A stretch of 64,000 nt of DNA from Chalara sp. BL73 (GCA_918026815.1 CAKJVC010000010.1:1800501-1864500); one strand, 5' to 3'. Shown: positions 40,046 to 50,557, counted from the first letter of the stretch. Notes: a model not told the origin generated them from the letters alone. Numbers and translations are program-made.

Positions 40046-40407
40046 TCGTCACGTTTAGCACGTGACTAGCACGTGTATGTTCTCTAATTGGGACTAGTAG
40101 TGCCTGGCCTGAGAGCCAGGTGTCACGGCACGAGCTGTGGATCTACAGATACAGAGGGCAGCTGTGGTACTATTCGAGAATCTATAGCTGAGGAAGGAAG
40201 AGGGAGCTCGAGGAGAGCAGGCTATATATACACGGGGAGCTCGGCGAGCTCGCCTAATATGGGTCACGTGTGCTTGGGAGCACGCGACGTGACACCAGGC
40301 TTAATTGAGATTTTTTCCAGAGCTCCACCTCTTCTCCTTAGTTTAGTATTTTCGTATTGAAGTACCTACAACCCGCCTTCCAGGGTCATAGGACCGTGTT
40401 CGTGACA
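40046..40407 (+). repeat. LTR-A copy 3, interrupted by LTR-B
   Basis: Matches copy 1 (262-432) on both sides of the LTR-B insertion, ending GGACCGTGTTCGTGACA. Left boundary approximate (CACGTTTAGCACGTGACTAG). Confidence 0.75.
40121..40294 (-). repeat. LTR-B copy 1, solo, with TSD
   Basis: 174 bp, TGTCACGGCACG ... GCGACGTGACA, inserted in LTR-A copy 3 with perfect duplication CCAGG at 40116-40120 and 40295-40299. It carries a TATATATA box and GAGCTC-rich palindromes. Opposite orientation to the copies at 63355 and 63763. Confidence 0.93.
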
Positions 40408-40668
40408 CCCTGTTCGTGACAACACTAATAAATCTAGTTAAATCTGATTGTTCTAATATACATTTGTATATGTTTTGTAGTGATATTTGTTCAAAAAGAA
40501 AAAAACCCTTTCGTAAAATCGGATTTAGCGTATTTGGCTTAATATGACGACAAGCAAAATTCTGAAAGCGGGAAAGCGTGCATATGAATCTCGCTTAACC
40601 ACAAAGAGGAAATAGAGTGACTTAGAGTTGCATGTGAGCTACAGTATCTGAGGCTGATGACTCTGTCA

Positions 40669-41687
40669 TCAGATTCGATTGACTAAATAGGGATGAACGG
40701 CTAGGATGTTTTCGCCGTGTGGCGGGGTGGATTGCCAGGTCGCCCAATTGAATTTAGGAAGGAACCTTGCCTCCCCAGACCTTCCATCTCGGAGAACCTC
40801 TAATGATCTTTGTACAATGTCGATTCCTGTTGAATAAAGTTGCTGCTGTAGCAAAATCGGAGAGCCCGTAACGTGGTGACTATTACGGTCATTTCGGGGA
40901 GTGAGGAGGTCATAGCAGCGTGGGCGAAGATATGTTTAAAGCGAAAGCAATATTTATTGATCTGAGCATAGAGAAAGCCAAGTGGTTTTTGGGTCGAAAA
41001 ATAAAATAACAAAGAGGCGGCGCCAGGATTAGTTTCATCACCGTACAGATCCCGCTGCCGCCACTGCCGAGAGATATCTTCCATTATGGTCAGGGAGATG
41101 CGGTGCTCTTCGCGGATACCATATGACTTCCACCGATTGTCTAAGAGATTGGTATGTGCTTGGTGCTTGCTATAGAGATAACCAAACTCGCACATCGCCT
41201 TCGAAAATGTAATAGCACCTCTTCCGTGCTGCACTATAAAGAATGTCTGATCCATGGCATCATGCATGTGGCCCACGTATACCGATCGCGTTTCGGAATC
41301 CCTTTAGCAGGACTTCTGTCAGCATTCTGCTTGGTCCTCGTTTGCTTATATGCATCCATACAGCACTTTCTCCACAAGTATACTGCCGCTTCACGGTCTT
41401 CGGGGATGTGGTCGCGCAGGAGTGCATGGTCCTGGGACGTAATTTGCTTGGCAAGATCAAAGTAGGTACATGTTATAGAACTGCGGATCGGTCGCCATTG
41501 TCAACTGGTACTCCCATTTCTCGTACGCCGTATTCAAAATGCCCGTCAGATCTATATATTTGAGCTTGGTATTTTTGGAATTGAGAAAGAGGGTGGCACC
41601 TTTGAAACGATCGCACGCAGGAAATTTTACTCTCCAGTGGCGGTCCCGCAGGATTGGTGCCGATTTGCAACTATAAGCATATGCCAA
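40669..41687 (-). pseudogene. Broken member of an uncharacterised fungal family
   Basis: Segments on the minus strand in shifting frames. The largest (40800-41276) contains EHRISLTIMEDISRQWRQRD, LLFYFSTQKPLGFLYAQINK and ALRFCYSSNFIQQESTLYKD. A shifted frame downstream gives FLPKFNWATW then PPHGEN. Upstream (41457-41687) a further frame reads TGILNTAYEKWEYQLTMATD, and another between gives LRDHIPEDREAAVYLW. This order matches a large multicopy family of Eurotiomycete-type fungi with no known function, as I recall it. At least two frame changes are required, so the copy is dead. Confidence 0.6.
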
Positions 41688-42707
41688 ATAGATTTATCTG
41701 AATACATGTATTTTAAAAACTCAATAAATGCATGTATCAATTTCACAGCACTAAACCTAGTACTATAATGTGCACCTCCTTGAGGAGTGATATCTGGTTG
41801 GCCAAGGTTGCAAGGACCCGTATCTCGCATAATACCTGCTCACTTGATTGAGTTGCCCTGAATGTAAGTAATTATATAGTCGGATATAGACAGCTCTATG
41901 AAACTTGACTGTTGTTGGTTTCGAGGCATTGGTTCATCAATCCTTGAGGAAATATGTGGAATTGAGTGAGGCCTCTCAAGACATACAAGCGCTTCTCATC
42001 TACGGAGAGAGGGTATATATTTCAGGTCATGCCTGAAATTGTTCTCATATGTGTATTTTCACCCACGACGCAGTCCCGAAACGTCAAAGTTCAAGCTCTC
42101 ACAAAGGCAGCCCTTTAGCGTAGAAGCTGTATTGGCTATCTATTGAACTTTTGGAGGTGTATGCGGTCGAGCAGTTCAATGAGAATTGATTTGCCTCTAT
42201 CTATTATGCGAAGTTGTACTTTTATGTACACTGCAGTGACCTGTAAGGGGTAAATAGGCTAAATGAGAAAGCCTATTTGAAATGGTGTAACAACTAAGAA
42301 ATAAGGAGGTGCTCCTAATCAACAGGAGTAAGGAGTACATGAATTGGCTGTTCGCTCAATATAGCAGTACACACTTGACCCTCGTACCTCACAGAAAGTA
42401 GCGATTCGCTCCACATGTTTACATACTTACTCTGAAAAAAGCGTGCCGATAATTCGAAGGGAAATAGGCTTACACAACTACACGATATATGGTGAATTTA
42501 TTGGGATCCTTACACCTAGATCTAGTGATATAATCTGTGCGATAAGGTAGAGTTATCTATAGTAACCCAATAGATTAACTCGTTAATAAATGACCAGTTG
42601 ACGTATATGCCTTATATCTACTGTCAAACCATTCATAAGAACTTGAGCATAGTATTACCGTTTATATAATTGGGCACCACGCCGACAAAGCTCTTTATGA
42701 AACGTAT
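41688..42707. other. No gene seen; contains a duplicated segment
   Basis: About 42150-42340 resembles 44763-44945: shared GAGAATTGATT, CTTTTATGTACA, and AATAAGGAGGT then CTCCTAATCAACA. This is a local duplication or the trace of a shared repeat. Confidence 0.55.
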
Positions 42708-43844
42708 TTACAGATCATCAATCAAGGGACTCAGACCTTGTGCTGTTCCGATCTTGTCTTCAAAGAATAGTCTCAGCCTCTCTACCCGCACTCGATCCTC
42801 CATAAACCTCTCAAACTCAACTGGGTTAGTAGAAGGGATATCCATAAGTTCAGGATATCCCGCAGGAGCAGGTATGTCTTTCCGAACGCTCCAGGAGCCC
42901 CCAGACTTCTGATACTCGTCACTCAACATAAAATTATGCAACAATTTAGCGCCTTCCTGGTGTGGGGCATTTTTGAGTATGGCCGCCCTCTGTGCCCAGG
43001 TAACAAAAGATCCTTCAGTGGGAATTGTGACGTTTAGGGGTGCAGACGGGGTCAAACCAACGCCGGCAGTAAAGGTTGCGGACCAAGTGCTATTTTTTTG
43101 GTTGAGAATCGTTACCGGGGTTCCTGTTCCGCGCACCCAACGAGGATTTTGAGCCAGGAGGGCCTCGAACCAACCGTAGCCATACTGCTGTATACTAGCC
43201 GGTTTGTCAATAAGAATGCGTATATCGTCAACTAGGGAGGACTCTCACATCAAGTCAAAAGCGTAAAGAACAGCATCATCGTCGTTGGGATAAGTTAAAA
43301 CCAATTTGTCTTTGAAGTTGGGCTTCAGGAAATCAGAAAACTCCTTAGGTCCGTCTGTGAGCCTGTCGGTGTTCCAAATAAAAGTCCAGGCAAAGATAGA
43401 CACGCCGTGCCAGGCCGCCCGAACGTCGCGGAAAGCTGGGTGGACATTATAGAAGTTTAGTGGCTGGTAATGGAGAAGAGCCCCCTCTTGGTCCCATTTG
43501 GAATAATCTTGAAGAGTTTGCAGAATTATGCTGTCAACGTAGCCGCCTCCCGTAGCCAGTTGCTGGTCTAGGTTTCCATCATGGTACTTGGAGACGTCGA
43601 CAGTGATATTAAGAGTCATGCTGGGGAAGCGAGCTTCAAAAGCCTCTTTCAGGGCATCCTGCTGGTAGATTTCGTCCCCACCATGCCAACAAGTCACGAT
43701 GCCGCCTTCAGCTAAGGCCTGTTTGTAGATTTCATCGATAGTTCGGTTCTCTACTACTGGCGCCCCCTCAAAACCGAATAATGTGTCGTAGGCGGCGGAG
43801 TGGCTGACGAGAAGAGCAACCTGGAGGAGAGCAAACAGGATCAT
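42708..43844 (-). CDS. Secreted bacterial-type solute-binding protein
   Basis: Two exons, 43249-43844 and 42708-43194, with an intron at 43195-43248 (54 nt, GTGAGA ... GCTAG), giving 360 aa. Without splicing a TGA would end the frame after FDLM; with it the sequence reads FDLIIQQYGYGWFEALL. The signal peptide is MILFALLQVALLVSHSAAYD. The mature protein resembles ABC-transporter substrate-binding proteins of the iron/polyamine/organic-ion class: an N-terminal lobe (EGGIVTCWHGGDEIY, LKEAFEARFPSM) and LNFYNVHPAFRD, then a hinge and C-terminal lobe (APHQEGAKLLHNFMLSDEYQ). Fungi have no partner ABC importer of that type, so it may scavenge or bind a ligand outside the cell. A bacterial origin is likely for the family; the intron shows it is adapted to a fungal genome. 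Confidence 0.85.
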
Positions 43845-44287
43845 CTTAAGATATTGTAATGCTTAGTGGGCCTGGCTGAGGAGGGGTACTTTGTTATAGT
43901 GACTGATTTTTGTGGTTAGCCGGATTGAGGTTGCCAATAGAACGGGTTTTGTCTTTTTATATAGAATGCTGCTCCGAAAATCGCTTGACATCATTTCCGC
44001 TGCATTGAGCTACTGTTAGGGTACTGGTACGAATATTATTCAGCACTTCGGATGAAGAGAGGTACTAACAGTCTTGGCCCAGAAATAAAATTACTATGGA
44101 CCCAGGATATCTATGATGACTGAACTTTGTAATCGCTTAGTACTACCACCCTTGCTTTTACTGTTATTTTGCGGGTCTTGTTGGCTTGATTTGCAAGGAT
44201 TAATAAGCATCTTTGCCACAAATCGAAACCTCTGGAACCTTCCAGATTTAGTATAATTGCATTCCTCACGGGTACGATATCGATGGA
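43845..44287. other. Intergenic
   Basis: Promoter side of the solute-binding protein gene. Confidence 0.5.
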
Positions 44288-44593
44288 TCAGGAATCACTC
44301 GGCCACCTTCCATCTTTGAGAGCTGCCACTCTCCCTTTGTCGTGTAATAGCCACACAGCCTGATGTTCCAACCCCTGGCAGGCACCGACGTCACTTTGCA
44401 GTGCATTAAATTTGGCCGGGATCATTTGGCATGTGCCTCGGTACTCACCTTCGAAGGAACCATAATATAAAGCCACTGGAAGCGACGGTAGTCTAGAATA
44501 ACCGTATTGATAGCTCCCAGCTGAATAAGCGTCACAAAACCACGAATGCGTACAGGCTGCAGTATCGTAATCAGTGCCCCATTTAACCCACAA
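44288..44593 (-). CDS. Possible small cysteine-containing protein (3' exon)
   Basis: A 101-codon frame without ATG; a branch-and-acceptor-like CTGACCAATAG sits just upstream (~44630), so it may be a 3' exon. It has four Cys (CTHSWFCDAYS, GTCQMIP, GACQGLE), a pattern compatible with a small secreted protein, but no signal peptide could be placed. I do not recognise the family. Confidence 0.25.
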   Translation of the reverse strand: MWVKWGTDYDTAACTHSWFCDAYSAGSYQYGYSRLPSLPVALYYGSFEGEYRGTCQMIPAKFNALQSDVGACQGLEHQAVWLLHDKGRVAALKDGRWPSDS

Positions 44594-45313
44594 TTTCGCT
44601 TGTCTTGGTACGAGTATTGAGGTTATAAGTGCTATTGGTCAGCGGCAGAACGGCATGTAGACATAGCCACAGGGTCCAGGGTGATATTGTTTATTAGGTA
44701 ATCGATTGGTCAACAGGTTGGTTGCCTGATTGTGATGATTTTCCATTAACATGCTCTTGAGCTTTGAAGGTGTATGTTGGGGGGCGGGTCAAGTTGTTAA
44801 GTGAGAATTGATTGAGTTCTATTCAATGACCGAAGTGGCTCTTTTATGTACATTGTAGAGACAGTGAATACCCCATAAGAGGGTTTGATCGTAATGGTGT
44901 AACCACTAACAAATAAGGAGGTTCTCCTAATCAACACGAGTAAGGATGTAACAATTCTGCGGTATCCTACTCTGGTAGGAAGGTAATATGAATGGTTGGA
45001 CTGGTTGCGCAAACAAGGTAGGTATGTAGTCACTCGATTCGGATTTTACACTCGTAGGTGTATTCGTTACATCAATTACAGCCTGGTATCGCCACCGCCA
45101 ACTCTCGACTAAAGATTCTATATATATATTTGGAATAGCATTCTATGCTTCTGTGACGGCATCAAATAAGAGTGTATGCTTCAAGAGGATATAATATCGA
45201 TTTGAATACTAAGCTAAGAAGGAATGGGTGAGAACGAGCGAGGCTCATGTATATACATCTTAGTGAGGCACATGATCCTAAGTGATCATGGCTACTCATG
45301 TGACGGTCTAAAC
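44594..45313. other. Duplicated segment, no gene
   Basis: Second copy of the segment at 42150-42340 lies at 44763-44945. Otherwise AT-rich. Confidence 0.5.
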
Positions 45314-45547
45314 TGTAACAACTCAAACTGAACAGGGATCTCGATCCGTAGATCTAGGTAGAAGGATTCAGAGGTGTGAACAACTATCAATTGTCATAAC
45401 TAAGAGAACAAGGAAAGCAGTGCTCTATATACAGGAACTGACCAGTGGCCAGGATAGGTGAGCTTTGCGGTGCCTGGTGCTGTGCTCTGTCCGAGCTCCG
45501 GAGAATCCGGTGCTGAGCTTTAAGCGGAAAGGACCAGGGCCGTGACA
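45314..45547 (+). repeat. LTR-C copy 4, solo, with TSD
   Basis: 234 bp from TGTAACAACTCAAACTG to GGGCCGTGACA. Perfect duplication TAAAC at 45309-45313 and 45548-45552. Compared with copy 2 it lacks about 20 bp around AGAAGGGAAGG. Confidence 0.92.
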
Positions 45548-45768
45548 TAAACCGTTACATCTTCCCCGATTATAGCTTTTAGCTATATATATGGGATTTT
45601 TATCACGTCGTGATGCAACTGTCAATGCGGTGGTAAAGATAGTAATAACAAAGGCCATAACACCGCCACCCTGACGCACATGCGCGATTGTTCCACTGGA
45701 GGGAGTATAAGGTAAATTAAAAAAGACTAATAGTATTGAAGGACTGAGGTGACGCGCAAAAGGCACTA

Positions 45769-45868
45769 CAGTGCGATCTGGATATTTCGGAACTCTCGGT
45801 TCTATGCCTATATTCCGATATATAGAGGTTTCCGATATACGGAGTTCTGAAATATCTAGGCCGAACTG
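45769..45868. mobile_element. 100-bp MITE (Tc1/pogo-like)
   Basis: Ends CAGTGCGATCTGGATATTTC and the approximate inverse GAAATATCTAGGCCGAACTG, flanked by TA at 45767-45768 and 45869-45870. The interior has CCGATATATAGAGG. A related half-end (CCGATATGTAGAGGTTTGACTG then TA) lies near 49331-49352. Confidence 0.75.
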
Positions 45869-45912
45869 TACTAGGTTAAGGCTGTGGTTGTCGCATGAAG
45901 GGATATTTCTTA

Positions 45913-46152
45913 CTTCTCCCCCCCCCCCCCTCTAAATAAAGGGCAAAGGCTGGGCCTGATGGGGAATACTAAGGGTTTTTGTCACCAGTCAAAGATAAGA
46001 GTTTGGCCCTTCTGCCCCATCGCTGCTGGCTCGTGCAAGAAGGAAAAATGGGTCAGAAGAGGTTTTGCTAGGAGCCGCAGGGGTTCATAGCCATTCACAA
46101 GCTGTATACCCCAATCGGCCCAGTTTTTGCCCTTTATTTAGGGGGGAGGGAG
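45913..46152. mobile_element. 240-bp MITE with CTCCC-type ends
   Basis: Inverted ends of about 45 bp: the left has a C13 run then TCTAAATAAAGGGCAAAG, the right is GCCCTTTATTTAGGGGGGAG. TA at 45911-45912 and 46153-46154 fits Tc1/mariner-type insertion. No coding capacity. Confidence 0.78.
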
Positions 46153-46180
46153 TAATGAGTAGTCGTCGGAGCATAGCTCT

Positions 46181-46218
46181 CGTTCGCGTTCTCGTTCTCG
46201 TTCTCGTTCTCGTTCTCG
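46181..46218. repeat. Hexanucleotide microsatellite
   Basis: Tandem CGTTCT units, about six copies, 29 bp after the MITE. Confidence 0.9.
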
Positions 46219-46793
46219 CTTGCGCTTAGTCCATCTCTACGAAAATAGAGGTATCGCCTACCTCTTCGTCAGTAGCCAAAACCTTCGCTTACAAGGATCC
46301 CTTGCCCACCGCCTTAATACTTTAATATTATTGGTCCTCTTTTAATTATAGCCATACAAATTACGTTATTTATGTAAGTTATTCTTCTTAAACACGTGTT
46401 TTCCAAAAGAATAACTGACTTAAACAACTTAATTCGTGTGGTTATTATGTAATATGAGGCAAATTGACAGAAGACGAATAATATATTAAAGGATCGGCGT
46501 GGTGCGCAAGGGATCTCCACTAGTGTGAGTGCTTGGCTGCACGGAGGGATGGAGCTCTAAATTTCCTGGGTGTGCCTCCTTATTACATAAATAGTCGAGG
46601 ATTGGGTTCGCCCATAGAAAACACCCTTGCTAGTGCGGTTAATTGATGTTAGACAAGGGAATAAGACCCAACAGAGCAAAAACTATCTTAAACTATCTTA
46701 CTTGGACGTGAAATCGAAAACCAGCCGAATGTAATTCAACTTTTAGGCCATGGCTTCCGTCAATTTTCTAGTAATATAAAAACGGCCACTGAG
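46219..46793. other. Intergenic, esterase promoter side
   Basis: AT-rich, no gene seen. Confidence 0.5.
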
Positions 46794-48562
46794 ATGGCTT
46801 CTAATCGGAGGTCCTTAATCCAGCACTTCGCGTTTGCTACCACCGTTATAATGCTATACCTCCACCTCTCCGCTGCCTTGTTTCCGTTTTTGTTAAGCAT
46901 TGTGCTTTCACTTCCAACTCTTACCCCGAGCGATGAGGTCGTGGTGACGTCGATTTCAGGCGTGTACACTGGCATCATCAATAACACCGCCCCACACGTC
47001 CGCCAATTTCTAAGAATACCGTATGCGCTGCCACCTACTGAATCCCGCCGCTGGCTTCCTCCAATTAAGCCTTCTTCGAACACCGGTTCCGGCTATGATG
47101 CTACCAAATTCCCGCCTTCGTGTCCGCAATACGTGTCCAGGGTTCCTACAGTACAATCACAGGATGTTCCCGAGTTCCAGATCTTTACAGACGGCCAAGG
47201 CACTACTGCTGGTGTATCTGCAGCCGAGACATCGGAGGACTGTTTGTACTTGGCGGTCTGGGCCCCGGCTGATCTCAAGATTTCCACTCTACCAGTGATC
47301 ATGTTCATCACTGGTGGAGGTTTCTTAACAGGCGGGATAAACATTCCGTACCAACTCCCACAGCACTGGGTTGAGCGGACTCAGGCCCATATCGTCGTTA
47401 CCATTAAGTGGGTGCTAGACTGCCGCTGGGACTGGGACACGCCGCTGACTTTCTTCCAGTTATCGCTTGAATATTATGGGCTTCCCCGATGCTGCTGGAC
47501 TTGAAACACAAAATATCGGTCTGCTAGATCAGCGGATGGCGTACGTAGCAAATAGAGTTACAAGCTGAGGTCATGCTAAATCAGCAGCAGGCTCGAGTGG
47601 GTGCGTGATAATATCGAAGCATTCGGTGGGGATCCGACTAGAATCATGCTCTGGGTACACGAATATAGGACAATCCTACATTTTTTGCTGACGGTTTCCA
47701 GGGCCAGTTGGCAGGTGCAGATTCCGTCGATTTCCAAAATTTCGCCTTTCCCAAAGACCCTATCGCCTCGAGTTTTTATATGTCTAGCGGGAACGCCTAT
47801 CAGCGAATCGTCGTCTCTGATTCAGGGCATAAAAACTTCTCCTTTGTCGCCAGTCATTTTGGCTGCGCGGGACTTGATGCATCCCAAGAACTAGATTGCA
47901 TGCGTACCGTGCCAAGCGACGACTTACAGAACTTTGTGGGCCAATATATGGATAACTTCACCCCCATAGATCCAACACTAGATCCTCTACGCTTTAACCC
48001 CACTGCGGACGACGTCCTCGTGTTTTCTAACTATACGGAAAGGTATGAAAAAGGCCTCGTTGCGGATCTTCCGGCAATAGTCTCCACGACAACAAACGAA
48101 GGGGTTGCTGCCATTCCGTACCCTGGGACACCAGGCTCGTCTGTGGCAGGGCAGCCACCTAATCAGACGCTTGTAGATTTTGCGACCCTACTATACTTTC
48201 TCTGTCCAGCAGTCCAAACTTCTGTTCTGCGTGCGAAGCTCAATCTAACGACGTATCGCATTCAGTACGCTGGAAACTTTAGCAACGTGTCACCTCAACC
48301 ATGGCTTGGTGCATATCATTTATCGGACTTGCCGCTTGTCTTCGGGACACATGGGAATTTCCGCGGGTACAGTACACCCGAGGAGGTCGCAGTTTCCGAA
48401 GCTATGCAGGATCATGTATTTATGCTAATGCAGGATCCGTCTGCCAAGCTAGGAGAAATTGGGTGGCCTACTTATAAAAGGGGTGGTGCATTAGTTTTTG
48501 GACTGAATCGAACGATTGTACAGAGGGTAGATGTGAGCGAAATTGACAATATTTGTGCATGA
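46794..48562 (+). CDS. Carboxylesterase type B without nucleophile Ser
   Basis: Four exons: 46794-47407, 47460-47540, 47591-47654 and 47702-48562, giving 539 aa with no stop; introns are 47-52 nt. The N-terminus has a hydrophobic signal or anchor (HFAFATTVIMLYLHL). Fold landmarks are SEDCLYLAVWAP, an oxyanion loop TGGGF, NYRLNIMGFPDAAG and LEWVRDNIEAFGGDPTRIMLW. The nucleophile elbow, which should read GxSxG, is GQLAGA: residue 256 is Leu (TTG) instead of Ser (TCG in relatives). The Glu (TTNEG) and His (GAYHLSDLPLVFG) are kept. Family enzymes hydrolyse esters; this one should be inactive unless a noncanonical role exists. Open frame and clean introns argue for a recent loss or a pseudoenzyme rather than an old pseudogene. 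Confidence 0.85.
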
Positions 48563-48897
48563 TGTGGGATAATAATGTTTCGGCTAGACTTGCCCCTATG
48601 GAGATGAAATGCCATCTCTGTTATTTAGAGATCCTACTATTTCTATCTTCATTATTCATTATCTAGTTGACTCGACTTTGACTTTGGGTGTGAAGAGAGT
48701 TTGTTAGATTGGCTGGTCGCGTGGTATAGCTGAGGTGCGAGTTACTTTTCGAGCTTTGCAAGTAGGCTATTGACTTGATTTGAGGTGAAGCTACAGTGTG
48801 TCTTCCTTTTGCGTCCTGGCCGCCACTTTTCTGCTGCAAAGTAAGCCACCGAAAGCACACACGCTACTACAGCTTACCGTGTGAATATAAAAATACA
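48563..48897. other. Intergenic
   Basis: Nothing recognised between the esterase stop and the LINE fragment. Confidence 0.5.
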
Positions 48898-49106
48898 CTT
48901 CGCATGTTGTCGAATAAAGAGAGAGCCTTAGCTGTTTTAAGAGCTTTAGATGCTCGTACAAGAGCATAGTACTTAAAAGCTAGTTTCCTGTCAAAAAGGA
49001 CTCCGAGCCATTTCAAGTAAAGGCGCTCTGTGCTTTCAGATACTGTGAAACATCCTACTGTTACCGACGGTGACTTGTTCTTGTCCGCGTGTTTTCGGGA
49101 GAATAC
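48898..49106 (-). pseudogene. LINE reverse-transcriptase fragment
   Basis: Translating 49106 to 48898 gives an open ~70-residue segment: VFSRKHADKNKSPSVTVG, LYLKWLGVLFDRKLAF, then VRASKALKTAKALSLF. This resembles the region after the RT active site in fungal Tad/I-clade LINEs. Both ends are truncated; the upstream end joins an LTR-G fragment. Confidence 0.7.
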
Positions 49107-49230
49107 AACACAGCCGAAGGGCGAGGGACATAAAAAGAAGCTAGAACTCCTTGAAGGTGGGCAAGCTTGAGTCTTTCATAGATTCATAGACCTATGCTTC
49201 ATATCAATACAATATTATTACTTTCACACT
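49107..49230 (+). repeat. LTR-G fragment
   Basis: Partial copy of the LTR at 18383-18802: CACAGCCGAAGGGCGAGG, ATAAAAAGAAGCTAGAACTC, TTCATATCAATACAATATT. Then 49231-49352 carries a half-end related to the 45769 MITE. Confidence 0.75.
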
Positions 49231-49528
49231 TTTTATATCGGAACCTAACAAATTTTCATTCCGATCACGATATAAGAAAGGATTCCGATATACGCAGCCA
49301 AAAATCGGCCGTTCCAGCCTTCCTTTCCGATATGTAGAGGTTTGACTGTAGTGCCAACTCGCGTTGCCACTCTTGGCGTAAATATACCCCACCTTAGAAT
49401 CTGTTATATGACGGGTGTTTGACAGGACTATCGAGCTTTCCATTGTCCATCTTCAACATCACAATCGCACATCAAAACTTAGAGTCTGCACTGCTTCCGC
49501 CTCCTCATCCATCATTTTGTCTAACTCA

Positions 49529-50557
49529 ATGGCTCCCAAAGGCTCAGTCTTCCTGCTCGGTCCCGGCTTCATTGGCCTCCAGATCCTGGGCGAGCTCATC
49601 CAAGAAGGCTATTCTGTCACTACCCTCATTCGTCGAGATGAGGCACGTGCAAGTCTTGAGAAGATGGGCTCCAAGACCATCAAAGGCTCCCTCGACGACC
49701 ACGATGTCATCCGCGATACAACTGCAAGCAATGACATTATGATTCACACCGCAACGGCTGATCACAAGCCATCGGCCATTGCCATCCTCGATGGCATTGC
49801 AGAGCGCGCCAAGAGTGGAAAAAGTTCAATCTATATTCACACCAGCGGGTGCAGCGCCTTAACAGATAAATCAGAGGGGAAATATGTCAATGACAAGATC
49901 TATGAGGACAACAAGCCTGAGATGGTTGATAGTATAGCCGATGACGCTCCACATCGCCAGATCGACCTGGCTATACTGGAACGCCGCAAGCAACTCGGCG
50001 CCAAAGCGAAGGTCTCGATTGTTCTTCCTCCCGTTATCTACGGCCTGGGCAAAGAGAATCGTCTCTCCATCCAGATTCCGACCATGGCGCGCTTTGCTCT
50101 TAAGCACGGCTTCTCCGGCTTCTGCGGGGGAGGAAAGGCAATCTGGGGCCAGATCCACGTCTCTGATTTAGCAAAAGGCTACATGACAATCCTGCGTTAC
50201 ATGGAATCCTCATCTGGAGATGAAGTGCTCAAAAATCCTTACTTTTTCATTGAGAATGGGGATGAGCACTCTTGGGAGAGAATAGCTGCCGAGATTGGTA
50301 CGGCGTTGCACAACGCCGGTCGTCTTCAAGATCCAAAGCCAAAGGAGATTTCCAGTGAGCTTTTTGGCGACCTTTTCCAGGAGTGGTCTGTCGCGGTCAT
50401 TGGGGAGAATGCGAGGAGCCGTGCGAACAGGTTGCGAGCTCTGGGCTGGAAACCTCAGGCAAAGTCGACATTTGACTCGTTTGTGGAAGATGAGTTACCT
50501 ATTTTGCTGGCTGAGAAGGGTGCATATAAAGGTTATTCGGCACCCGTTGCTTCGTGA
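49529..50557 (+). CDS. NAD(P)-dependent epimerase-like (extended SDR)
   Basis: An intronless 342-aa frame from the ATG at 49529 (MAPKGSVFLLGPGFIGLQIL). The N-terminal Rossmann motif is GPGFIG. It continues with HTATADHKPSAIAI, IYIHTSGCSAL, IVLPPVIYGLG and HVSDLAKGYMTILRYM, typical of NAD-dependent epimerase/dehydratase or NmrA-like fungal proteins of about 330-350 aa. The active-site YxxxK is not obvious, so it may bind NAD(P) without classical catalysis. It is the intact member of a duplicated pair; the copy at 23631 has lost most of the coding region. A decayed Zn alcohol dehydrogenase follows tail-to-tail in both locations. Confidence 0.85.
   Translation: MAPKGSVFLLGPGFIGLQILGELIQEGYSVTTLIRRDEARASLEKMGSKTIKGSLDDHDVIRDTTASNDIMIHTATADHKPSAIAILDGIAERAKSGKSSIYIHTSGCSALTDKSEGKYVNDKIYEDNKPEMVDSIADDAPHRQIDLAILERRKQLGAKAKVSIVLPPVIYGLGKENRLSIQIPTMARFALKHGFSGFCGGGKAIWGQIHVSDLAKGYMTILRYMESSSGDEVLKNPYFFIENGDEHSWERIAAEIGTALHNAGRLQDPKPKEISSELFGDLFQEWSVAVIGENARSRANRLRALGWKPQAKSTFDSFVEDELPILLAEKGAYKGYSAPVAS

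Noticed and set aside
43236..43260. Premature TGA in the solute-binding protein
   Set aside because: A 54-nt GTGAGA...CTAG intron removes it and restores the family sequence in frame, so the gene is not a pseudogene.
47408..47701. Carboxylesterase as a frameshifted pseudogene
   Set aside because: Three short GT-AG introns rejoin the frames exactly. The real lesion is the Ser-to-Leu change only.
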